A DNA stretch of 64,000 nucleotides, taken from CTSoil-043 sp963821235. Its GTDB lineage: Bacteria; Chloroflexota; Limnocylindria; Limnocylindrales; CSP1-4. The DNA is taken from assembly GCA_963821235.1 (NCBI GenBank), contig CAWGCS010000001.1:2232001-2296000 (forward strand). The letters are read 5' to 3'. Each line of letters begins with the position of its first letter. The first letter of the stretch is position 1. Positions 18,301 to 24,573 of the stretch are shown here, piece after piece. Under the pieces are notes generated by a model. That model saw nothing but the letters and a program-made list of their open reading frames with translations. It ran no database searches and was not told where the DNA came from. A program made the translations under genes and the position numbers.

Positions 18301-19028
18301 TCGGCGGCGGCCACGTGCCAGCGCGCCGCGAAGACGGCCAAGAGGGCCGCGGCCAGGTCGTCCCCGGCACGTGCCCGCGACGCCTGCTGCTCGGCCTGCG
18401 CGGCGAGGCGGCGGACCTGCGGCCGGAGCTCAGCCAGGATGTCCTCGACCCGGGCGAGGTTGGCCGCTGCCTCCAGCAGCTGCTCCTCTGCGCGCCGCCG
18501 CCGGCGCTCGTGGCGGCGCACCCCGGCCACCTCCTCGAAGAGGGGGCGCCGTTCCTCGGGCCGGAGGGCGAGCGCCTGGTCGACCATGCCTTGCCCGATG
18601 AAGAGGAAGGCGTTGTCGGCGAGGTGGGCGGCGTCGAGGAGCTCGACGAGGTCCCGCAGCCGGACTCGCTGGCGGTTGACCAAGTAGTCGTTCTCGCCGG
18701 ACCGGAAGAGGCGGCGACCGACCTCGAGGACTGCGTAGTCGATCGGGACCAGGCCGTCGGCGTTGTCGAGGACGAGGGCGACGTCCGCCATCCCGAGGGC
18801 GGCCCGACGCTCGGAGCCGGCGAACACGACGTCCTCGGCGCGCCGCGACCGGAGGGCCCGGCCCTGCTCGCCGAGCGCCCAGCGGAGCGCGTCGGCGAGG
18901 TTGCTCTTGCCCGAGCCATTGGGGCCCACGATCGCGTTGATCCCGGGCACGAACTCGACCACCGTCCGCTCGGCGAACGACTTGAAGCCGTGGACCCGGA
19001 GCGCCTGCAGGCGGGCGCGCCCCGTCAT
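15360..19028 (-). CDS. smc: Chromosome segregation ATPase SMC
   Basis: 1222 residues. Condensin ATPase that compacts and segregates the chromosome with ScpAB. Walker A GPNGSGKS is at 35-42. Long Ala/Glu/Arg-rich coiled coils flank a hinge near the middle, around residues 500-660. The C-terminal head has the signature LSGGE and Walker B (FCVLDEVDAALDEANV). The ATG at 19028 overlaps the rnc stop as ATGA and gives the family start LQALRVHGFKSFAERT. The frame is open further upstream, but only as an rnc shadow. Confidence 0.97.
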   Translation of the reverse strand: MTGRARLQALRVHGFKSFAERTVVEFVPGINAIVGPNGSGKSNLADALRWALGEQGRALRSRRAEDVVFAGSERRAALGMADVALVLDNADGLVPIDYAVLEVGRRLFRSGENDYLVNRQRVRLRDLVELLDAAHLADNAFLFIGQGMVDQALALRPEERRPLFEEVAGVRRHERRRRRAEEQLLEAAANLARVEDILAELRPQVRRLAAQAEQQASRARAGDDLAAALLAVFAARWHVAAAEAGRTGDDLVAAGRDAATALHVLQAAEARAAAASDELAAHVALEAERRAAHEAARAILAALDLERATARAEAAGLARDRERIAAERAAAEAELAERRRELALPILPADESLDGEIAQAERALAEARAEAGALRAATARRSEADAAMRRAAASWADERDALARRVATSERALGEATARAGDATARAAVAASVLEEARGAVRDARAEEDAAREAREPVRLALAKAEAARLAAADAASAARAKAAELRGRAEALRARIAADEGRGIAPAARRAGGRAIAGDLEIEPAMRPLVAAALGELGRSFVVERSALGALARERGVVVLGDATGPGGRPPAAAEREAAGRSALRNGGGLLADAVRADPTGAARRLLGRWAWARSLPDAVDLAAALPPGWRVAVRGTGVVGADGVVTLGSLDAPLERRAELEAVERDLVAAEAEAAALGERLAVAEAAALGSRHDAEAARRSEAEGAGRRRNVEEAERHAGRAMEQAAREAAWAEARAAALRVEQVPLLERLAALELDRPATGAGADAAPLEEGVARALAAWEARGAEIARRRDSLVAIRAERDAERRAAEGRRAHAEAAAQIAEERIHHLGVESAQLARRRADLEAAQATSDLAHAQATGREAACREALAAVHEADLAGRERLRVAEAEVLAGREALRRAGDRHRAAEVHDLEARLALDAVREQALVEFAGLGAPGLRVLDPTADPDALDDDGSVLAAAIATAGTGWAATAAAPVAAPVAEPPSPGRLAALRRRFHELGAANPYAADEHAEMRARVDGLDAQRTDLEGAIARTRELIGELDGLIARQFRATFAALETSFDRRFQQLFGGGFARLSLTDPTDLAQTGVEIVARPPGKKAQALAMLSGGERALTAVALLFAMLEVRPVPFCVLDEVDAALDEANVGRFVDALRGLAESTQFIVITHNRGTIEAADALYGVTVGDDAVSRVVSLRIEEARSIADRVRDDRIVAGSARDVAAAG

Positions 19029-19768
19029 GCCGGGTCCGGGGCCGCGCCCCTCGGTCGTCCGGCCTCCGCTGGGTCGCCCGCCGCCCGCTCCTCCGCGGCG
19101 GCTTCCGCCTGGAAGGCGTCGAGGGCGGCCGCGGCGGCGGCCGTCTCGGCGCTTCGGCGCGAGTCGCCGGAACCGGCGCCCGCGACCCGCCCCCCGGCGG
19201 TCACCTCGACGACGAAGCGCTTGCGATGCTCCGGCCCGGACACGTCGACGAGGCGGTAGTCGGGACGCTCGCCGGAGCGCCGCTGGGTCAGCTCCTGGAG
19301 GCGGCTCTTGGGGCTCTTCAGCGAGGCCGGCGGCGCATCGGCCGCCAGCTCCGGGGCGGCGAGGGCGGCGAGCCAGGCGCGGGCGGCACCCCAGCCGCGG
19401 TCCAGGAAGACGGCAGCCGCGACGGCCTCGAGCGTGGACGCGAGCAGGACTGGACGGGCCCGGCCGCCGCGCTGCTCCTCGCCCTCCCCGAGGAGGAGGT
19501 ACTCGCCAAGGTCGATGCGGCGGGCCAGCCGGGCCAGGCCGCCGGTGCTCACGATGGCGGCCCGGCGGGCGGAGAGGACACCCTCGTCGTCGTCGGGCCG
19601 GTGGGCGTGGAGCGCCTCGGACATGACGAGGCTGACGACCGCGTCGCCGAGGAACTCGAGGCGCTCGTTGCTGCCGATCGCCTCGTCGGGATGCTCGTGG
19701 AGCCACGAGCCGTGGACGAGGGCGCGAGCAAGGAGCGAGGGGTCGCGGAAGGTGAGCCCGAGCCGCAT
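19025..19768 (-). CDS. rnc: Ribonuclease III
   Basis: 247 residues from the ATG at 19768. Cleaves double-stranded RNA, including rRNA precursors. The endonuclease signature NERLEFLGDAVVSLVMSEAL is intact, and a C-terminal dsRBD follows (SPKSRLQELTQ... GSGDSRRSAETAAAAAAL). The usual HRS of the first helix is HGS (ALVHGSW). The start is uncertain. The ATG leaves a slightly short N-terminus and no good Shine-Dalgarno; more upstream in-frame codons back to the acpP stop (19831) could be translated from a non-standard start. Between acpP and smc. Confidence 0.93.
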   Translation of the reverse strand: MRLGLTFRDPSLLARALVHGSWLHEHPDEAIGSNERLEFLGDAVVSLVMSEALHAHRPDDDEGVLSARRAAIVSTGGLARLARRIDLGEYLLLGEGEEQRGGRARPVLLASTLEAVAAAVFLDRGWGAARAWLAALAAPELAADAPPASLKSPKSRLQELTQRRSGERPDYRLVDVSGPEHRKRFVVEVTAGGRVAGAGSGDSRRSAETAAAAAALDAFQAEAAAEERAAGDPAEAGRPRGAAPDPA

Positions 19769-19830
19769 CGCGAGCTCGGACGCGGATCGCGGCGTGCGAG
19801 CCGCCTCCCCCGGCAGTGACCGGGGCGTTG

Positions 19831-20067
19831 TCAGCTCGCGTGCTCGTCGATGTAGTCGGCGGCGTCCTGGACGGTGCGGATCTTCTCCGCCTCCTCGTCC
19901 GAGATCTCCATCCCGAACTCTTCCTCGAGGCTCATGATGAGCTCCACGAGATCGAGCGAGTCGGCGTTGAGATCGTCGACGAACGAGGCTTCGGGGTTCA
20001 CTTCGGCCTCGTCGACGCCGAGCTGCTCGACGACGATCTTCTTGAGCCGCTCGTAGGTGGTCGCCAC
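19831..20067 (-). CDS. acpP: Acyl carrier protein
   Basis: 78 residues, acidic, with the phosphopantetheine attachment site DSL in NADSLDLVELIM. Carries growing fatty acyl chains. It sits between nusB and rnc, near plsX (also in acyl-phosphate metabolism), matching the plsX...acpP-rnc order of many bacteria. Shine-Dalgarno AGGAAGGAG precedes the ATG. Confidence 0.97.
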   Translation of the reverse strand: MATTYERLKKIVVEQLGVDEAEVNPEASFVDDLNADSLDLVELIMSLEEEFGMEISDEEAEKIRTVQDAADYIDEHAS

Positions 20068-20088
20068 TGGCTCCTTCCTCCCTGGGTG

Positions 20089-20583
20089 TCATTCCTGCGC
20101 GTCGGGGACTGCCTTGCTGCGCGGTCCTGGCGTGGACTCCGACGCCCCGGCGGCATCCCGGGCCACTCGGCCGAGGACCCCGTTGACGAGACGCCTGGCC
20201 GGGTCACCTCCATAGACCCGCGCAAGCTCGACCCACTCGGCGATCGCCACCCGGGCCGGCGTCGCGGGCGAGTGTAGCACCTCGCAGATGCCCGCACGGA
20301 GCAGGACGCGGTCCATCCGGGCCAGCGTGACGACCGGGTACTGGGGTGCCACGGCCTCGATCCGGGCATCGATCCGGTCGCGGTTGGCGACCGCCGCGGC
20401 GACCATCGCGCGTGCGTAGCGGGCAGTCTCGGGATCGCCCTCCGTCTCAGCCAGGTGGCGCTCGAGGACGGCCGGCGCGGTCCGCTGCCCGAACTCGGCC
20501 TCGAAGAGCGCGGCCAGGATCAGCCGCCGGGCGGACCGCCGCGACCGGACGAGGTCGCTGCCGGACCGACCGCCTCGGCTCAC
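20089..20583 (-). CDS. nusB: Transcription antitermination factor NusB
   Basis: 164 residues. Binds BoxA RNA with S10/NusE for rRNA antitermination. The family helices are recognisable: SARRLILAALFEAEFGQ, DRVLLRAGICEVLHSPATPARVAIAEWVELARVYG and RRLVNGVLGRVARD. The GTG at 20583 lies 4 nt after the asp23 stop; the frame is open upstream but only as a shadow of asp23. A Ser/Pro-rich C-terminal tail of about 20 residues follows the fold. Confidence 0.93.
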   Translation of the reverse strand: MSRGGRSGSDLVRSRRSARRLILAALFEAEFGQRTAPAVLERHLAETEGDPETARYARAMVAAAVANRDRIDARIEAVAPQYPVVTLARMDRVLLRAGICEVLHSPATPARVAIAEWVELARVYGGDPARRLVNGVLGRVARDAAGASESTPGPRSKAVPDAQE

Positions 20584-20587
20584 GGGG

Positions 20588-20902
20588 TCAACCGCCGACG
20601 CCGTCGATCCGGACGGTGACCTCCCCGAGCTCGAGGCCGAGGAGCCGCTCGATGGCGGTGGCGACCGCACGCCGGACCTCCGCGGCGAGCGTCCCCAGCT
20701 GCTGGCCTGGCCGGGCCACGACGACCACGCGCGCCTCCACGGCGCCGTTGCGGAGGCGGACGGCCACCGGCCGGCCAACGGCGAGGCGGCGCCACGGGGA
20801 GCCGGCCCAGCCGACCCGCAGGACCCCCGGCACCTCCATCGCGGCGAGACGGACGAGGTCGCGGATCACCGGCCGGCTGACCGCCAGGGCGCCGTCGCTC
20901 AT
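20588..20902 (-). CDS. Asp23/Gls24 family protein
   Basis: 104 residues of the Asp23 (alkaline shock, YloU-like) family, membrane-associated in Firmicutes but of unclear role. The pattern SRPVIRDLVRLAAMEVPGVLRVG and the C-terminal ATAIERLLGLELGEVTVRIDGV are typical. Its ATG overlaps the plsX stop (ATGA) and it leads directly into nusB. A second paralogue lies at 28,486. Confidence 0.9.
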   Translation of the reverse strand: MSDGALAVSRPVIRDLVRLAAMEVPGVLRVGWAGSPWRRLAVGRPVAVRLRNGAVEARVVVVARPGQQLGTLAAEVRRAVATAIERLLGLELGEVTVRIDGVGG

Positions 20903-22002
20903 GCCGAGGCCTCCCCCGCAGCCGCGGCCGTGGCGGGCGCCGCGGGGGCCGCATCGCCGGCGCCGGCGGACGGGGCCGGGACCGCGAAGGTCTGGGCGAT
21001 CAGCTCCGGCAGGCCGGCGCGCGCCGCCGCCGCCCCGACCCGCAGCGCGTGCTTGACCATGCGCCGCTTGGCCCGCCCGTGGGTGATGACGACGGTGCCG
21101 CGGACGCCGAGGAGCGGCGAGCCGCCCAGGACCTCGTAGTCGAAGGTGTGCCGGATGCGGGCGATCCCGGGCCGCATCAGGAGGTAGGCCAGCCTGCCCC
21201 GCAGGCTTCCCCGGAACTCCTCCGCCCAGCGATCGAAGATGAAGGAGGCCAGGCCCTCGAAGAACTTGATCGTGACGTTGCCCAGGACCGCGTCGCAGAC
21301 GACGACGTCGGCGGGATGGTGGACGAGGTCCTTGCCCTCCACGTTGCCGGTGAAGTTGAGGTCGGAGGCGTCGAGCAGCTCCGTCGCGCGCTGGATCCGA
21401 GCGTCGCCCTTGCCCTTCTCCTCCCCGATGGAGAGGAGGGCAACCCGCGGGTTGGCGACTCCCAGCGCCCGCTCCGCGAAGAGGGCCCCCATGTGGGCGT
21501 ACTGGGCCAGGTTCTCCGCGCTCGAGTCAGGGTTGGCGCCGATGTCGAGGAGGACGAGCGGTCCGGTCTCGGTGACCATCTGGATGGCCAGGGCCGGCCG
21601 GTCGACGCCGGGCGAGCGACCGAGGCGCAGGACCGCGGCCGCCATGCCCGCCCCGGTGTGCCCGGCGCTGACGACGGCGTCGGCGCGGCCGAGCTTGACG
21701 AGCTCACAGGCGACGAGGATCGAGGCGTCCTTCTTGTCGCGGAGGGCCCGCGCCGGATGCTCATGCATCTCGACGACCTGGCTGGCCGGCTCGATCGTCA
21801 CGTTGGCGGGGAGGCCGCCCGGGGCGAGGGCCGCGATCCGGTCCGGGTCGCCGACGAGGATCAGCTCGTCGTCGGGAGCCTCCGCTGCGTGGAGCAGCGC
21901 GCCGGCCACGATCTCCGCGGGGGCGTGATCGCCGCCCATCGCGTCGACCGCGATGCGGACCCGGCGTCGGTGCTCGATGCCCCGGACGGTGGCGAGGTCC
22001 AT
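20899..22002 (-). CDS. plsX: Phosphate acyltransferase PlsX
   Basis: 367 residues. Converts acyl-ACP to acyl-phosphate for phosphatidic acid synthesis. Family motifs: IAVDAMGGDHAP near the N-terminus, SAGHTGAGMAAAV, LLDIGANPDSS, LLSIGEEKGKG and the C-terminal HGRAKRRMVKHAL. The tail is Ala/Pro-rich. It follows rpmF by 37 nt, the widespread rpmF-plsX pairing. Confidence 0.97.
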   Translation of the reverse strand: MDLATVRGIEHRRRVRIAVDAMGGDHAPAEIVAGALLHAAEAPDDELILVGDPDRIAALAPGGLPANVTIEPASQVVEMHEHPARALRDKKDASILVACELVKLGRADAVVSAGHTGAGMAAAVLRLGRSPGVDRPALAIQMVTETGPLVLLDIGANPDSSAENLAQYAHMGALFAERALGVANPRVALLSIGEEKGKGDARIQRATELLDASDLNFTGNVEGKDLVHHPADVVVCDAVLGNVTIKFFEGLASFIFDRWAEEFRGSLRGRLAYLLMRPGIARIRHTFDYEVLGGSPLLGVRGTVVITHGRAKRRMVKHALRVGAAAARAGLPELIAQTFAVPAPSAGAGDAAPAAPATAAAAGEASA

Positions 22003-22039
22003 CGGGTGGACGGGCTGGCGGATCGCGGGCGCGCGGCGG

Positions 22040-22240
22040 TCAGGAGGCCGCCTCGCCGCCCTTCTTCTTGAGCTCGACGGCCTGCCGTCCGTCGTAGTAG
22101 CCGCAGCTCGGGCAGACGTGGTGCGAGCGCTTCATCGCGTGGCAGTGCGTGCACTCGACGAGGCTCGGCAGGCTCAGCGCCAGGTGCGAGCGACGATCGC
22201 CCTGCCGGGCGTGCGAGACCTTCCGCTTCGGGAGACCCAT
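22040..22240 (-). CDS. rpmF: 50S ribosomal protein L32
   Basis: 66 residues. Begins GLPKRKVSHARQGDRR and carries a four-Cys zinc ribbon, CTHCH and CPSCGYYDGR, so this is the zinc-containing L32 form. Downstream of yceD by 129 nt and upstream of plsX. Confidence 0.97.
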   Translation of the reverse strand: MGLPKRKVSHARQGDRRSHLALSLPSLVECTHCHAMKRSHHVCPSCGYYDGRQAVELKKKGGEAAS

Positions 22241-22350
22241 CGGGGTGGCTGCTCCTGTCCTTGCTGGGCGGCGCCGCGCCGGCGGGCCGGGTCGTGGGTT
22301 CGTCGGGGGTCGGGCGCAGCGGCGCGGCGGCGCCGTCGGGCCGAAAGCGG

Positions 22351-22356
22351 AGTGTA
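22351..22356 (-). promoter_or_regulatory. Possible -10 ahead of rpmF
   Basis: Minus strand CGTCTACACT with TACACT as -10, about 111 nt before the rpmF ATG and just past the yceD stop. Same TAnACT form as other candidates here; no -35 seen. Confidence 0.3.
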
Positions 22357-22369
22357 GACGGTTTGCGCG

Positions 22370-22918
22370 CTACTCGTCGGGCCGGAACTGGCCCAGCTTC
22401 TCGAGCCGCGGATCGATCGCCGTCTCCGCGTGCTCGTGGGGGCCGGCGTTGAGGTCGGCGCCGCATTCGGGGCAGAGCCCCCGGCAGTCTGGCCGGCAGA
22501 CCGGAGCGATCGGCGCCGCGAGCAGGACGGCCTCGCGGGCGATGGGCTCCAGGTCCAGCTCGTGATGATCGGTGAGGCGAAACGCCTCCGGCGCCGCCGA
22601 CGTGTCGACGGCCAGGCCCGAGTGGAGGTCGATGCTCGGCAGCACCTCCTCCTCGATCGCCGCGTCGATCGGGATCGCGAGGGCGACGAGGCAGCGCGCG
22701 CACGTGTCGGCCAGGCTCGTGGCGACCCGGCCGGTCACCAGGACGCCCCGGTTCGTCCGGGCGATCCGGGCCCGGACCGCGAGGGCCGAAGCCTGGGCGA
22801 GCTCCTCGCCGAGGTCCAGCAGGACGCCATCCACGACGACGTCACGGTGGGCGCCCGACGGCTCGCCGAGGAGTCCCGCGACGTTGACGATCAGGGCGTC
22901 CCCGGGGGACGTCGTCAT
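22370..22918 (-). CDS. YceD/DUF177 family protein
   Basis: 182 residues. Family found upstream of rpmF almost universally and linked to 23S rRNA accumulation. Metal-type Cys pairs are seen as CARC in the middle and CRPDCRGLCPECG near the C-terminus. The ATG overlaps the stop of the upstream gene (ATGA). Confidence 0.92.
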   Translation of the reverse strand: MTTSPGDALIVNVAGLLGEPSGAHRDVVVDGVLLDLGEELAQASALAVRARIARTNRGVLVTGRVATSLADTCARCLVALAIPIDAAIEEEVLPSIDLHSGLAVDTSAAPEAFRLTDHHELDLEPIAREAVLLAAPIAPVCRPDCRGLCPECGADLNAGPHEHAETAIDPRLEKLGQFRPDE

Positions 22919-23412
22919 CCGGCGACGGGCTCGACCGGCTCCTCGACCTCGTCGGCCGGCCCGGTGGCCGCGGGCTCCAGGCGGACTCCGAGGGCTTCGA
23001 TGCCCCGTTCGATCTGGCCGAGGACGCGCGACACCTCGGCCTCAAGCCGGAGCAGCACGTCGGCGGCGTAGTCGTCCGCCCCCTGGCGGGTCGCCGCGCC
23101 TTCGTCCTCCGCTTCCTCGACGATCCGCCGGCTCTCGGCCTCCGCGGCCCTGGTCAGGCCCTGCTCGTCGATGAGGTAGGCCGCCTGCTCCTGGGCCCGG
23201 GCGATGATCCGCTCCGCCTCCTGGTTCGCCCGCTCCAGGATCCGCTCGCCCTCGGCGTTGATCCGGCGGGCGGACTGGACCTCCTCGGGGACGGCATGGC
23301 GAAGCTCGTCGATGAGCTCGAGGGCGGCCGCCTGGTCGACCACGACGCTGGACGTGAGGGGCAGCTTCCTCCCGTTCGCGAGCATCCCCTCGAGGCGCTC
23401 GACGAAGAACAT
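22915..23412 (-). CDS. Coiled-coil protein resembling ATP synthase b subunit/DivIVA (YlqD/Ylo-type neighbour of coaD)
   Basis: 165 residues from the ATG at 23412; function unknown. A hydrophilic helical protein: an N-terminal segment LPLTSSVVVDQAAALELIDEL, then a long charged coiled coil (ERILERANQEAERIIARAQEQ) and an acidic Pro/Val tail. Proteins of this shape sit between coaD and yceD in Chloroflexota. A perfect TATAAT lies downstream of any longer start, so the open frame reaching 23493 is unlikely to be the real N-terminus. AGGAGG at 23430-23435 is 8 nt before an ATC codon (23421), three codons ahead of this ATG, which may be the true start. Confidence 0.8.
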   Translation of the reverse strand: MFFVERLEGMLANGRKLPLTSSVVVDQAAALELIDELRHAVPEEVQSARRINAEGERILERANQEAERIIARAQEQAAYLIDEQGLTRAAEAESRRIVEEAEDEGAATRQGADDYAADVLLRLEAEVSRVLGQIERGIEALGVRLEPAATGPADEVEEPVEPVAG

Positions 23413-23460
23413 GATGTCGATGGGACGGCCCTCCTCGTCGCCGTGGACGGTGGTGCCGGG

Positions 23461-23466
23461 ATTATA
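23461..23466 (-). promoter_or_regulatory. Consensus -10 TATAAT at the end of coaD
   Basis: Minus strand TATAAT overlapping the coaD stop region, about 49 nt before the downstream ATG and 25 nt before its AGGAGG. No TTGACA at the right spacing. It is the only perfect TATAAT recognised in this GC-rich window. Confidence 0.5.
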
Positions 23467-23968
23467 GACGCGGCTCCACCCCATCCGGTGCACGAAGTCG
23501 GTCGGCGATCCCGGGTGGCACCATCGCCGTGACGTCGCCGCCGAAGCGGGCGATCTCGCGGACCAGGCTCGACGACAGGTAGCCGTACTCGAGCGCGGTC
23601 ATGAAGAAGACCGTGTCGATGTCCGGGGCGAGACGGTGGTTCATGTGGGCCATCTGGAGCTCGGCCTCGAAGTCGGAGACGGCTCGCAGGCCGCGCACGA
23701 TGTGACGGGCGTCGACGGCCCGGCAGGCATCGACGGTCAGCCCGTCGAAGGCCCGCACGTCGATGCGGGCGGCGACATCGGGGAGGGCCCCGGCGATCGC
23801 CTCGCGGATGGCCGCCACCCGGCTCTCGGCCTCGCCGACCGGCGCCTTCCTGGGGTTGACGAGGACGCCGACGACGACCCGGTCGAAGACGCCCGCCGCC
23901 CGCTGCAGGACGTCCACGTGCCCCAGGGTGATCGGATCGAACGACCCGGGATAGACCGCCGTTCGCAT
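23462..23968 (-). CDS. coaD: Phosphopantetheine adenylyltransferase
   Basis: 168 residues. Makes dephospho-CoA from 4'-phosphopantetheine and ATP. Nucleotidyltransferase motifs: YPGSFDPITLGHVDVL (with the HxGH-type TLGH) at the N-terminus, VRGLRAVSDFEAELQMAHMN in the middle, and SSSLVREIARFGG near the C-terminus. It follows rsmD by 11 nt, the very common rsmD-coaD pair. Confidence 0.97.
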   Translation of the reverse strand: MRTAVYPGSFDPITLGHVDVLQRAAGVFDRVVVGVLVNPRKAPVGEAESRVAAIREAIAGALPDVAARIDVRAFDGLTVDACRAVDARHIVRGLRAVSDFEAELQMAHMNHRLAPDIDTVFFMTALEYGYLSSSLVREIARFGGDVTAMVPPGIADRLRAPDGVEPRL

Positions 23969-23979
23969 CCCGCCTCCGG

Positions 23980-24570
23980 TCAGCCCGCCGCCGCGATCTC
24001 GCCGGCCATCCGGCTGTAGAACGTGATCGCGGTCTCACCGAAGCGGCGGACCCGCGTCGATCGTAGCAGCCCGACCACCTCCGCCGGGAGGTCGCGCCAA
24101 TGGGCCGTCACGATCACCGTGGCCCTCTCGGCCAGCGGGCCGTCCGTCGCCCCGAGGCGGGCCAGGATGGCGTCCCGCAGCACGGTCTCGGCGTACGGCG
24201 GGTCTACGATCGCGAGGTCGAACCGCTCGCCCGCCGCGACGAGGTCGCGCAGGGCGGCCAGCGCCTCGCGGCGGACCACCCGGGCGCGGTCGGCGACGCC
24301 CGCCCGCCGGAGGTTCTCGGCCATCGCCCGCGCTGCCGCAGCATCGCGGTCCACGAGGACCGCCCGTGCCGCGCCGCGCGAGACGGCCTCGATCCCGGCC
24401 GCGCCGGACCCGGCGCAGAGGTCGAGGACCGCTGCCCCCGGCAGGATCGGCTCGAGGGCGGCGAAGACCGCCTGCTTGACGCGGTCCGCCAGCGGCCGCG
24501 TGCCGGGTCCCGGCGCGAGCAGGGCGATGCCGCGCGCCGACCCCGCCACGACCCGCCCGGCGCCGGCCAC
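23980..24570 (-). CDS. rsmD: 16S rRNA (guanine966-N2)-methyltransferase RsmD
   Basis: 196 residues. Class I methyltransferase with N-terminal RVVAGSARG, TRPLADRVKQAVFAAL, SAM motif I VLDLCAGSGAAGIEA and catalytic IVDPPYAETVL. GTG start at 24570, 3 nt after the recG stop. Pairs with coaD. Confidence 0.95.
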   Translation of the reverse strand: MAGAGRVVAGSARGIALLAPGPGTRPLADRVKQAVFAALEPILPGAAVLDLCAGSGAAGIEAVSRGAARAVLVDRDAAAARAMAENLRRAGVADRARVVRREALAALRDLVAAGERFDLAIVDPPYAETVLRDAILARLGATDGPLAERATVIVTAHWRDLPAEVVGLLRSTRVRRFGETAITFYSRMAGEIAAAG

Positions 24571-24573
24571 CGC

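Noticed and set aside
16293..19259. Plus-strand open frame of nearly 1000 codons opposite smc
   Set aside because: No domain character and smc is unambiguous on the other strand.
23413..23493. Longer N-terminus of the coiled-coil gene reaching into coaD
   Set aside because: It would start upstream of the perfect TATAAT, has no Shine-Dalgarno, and adds residues unlike the family start.
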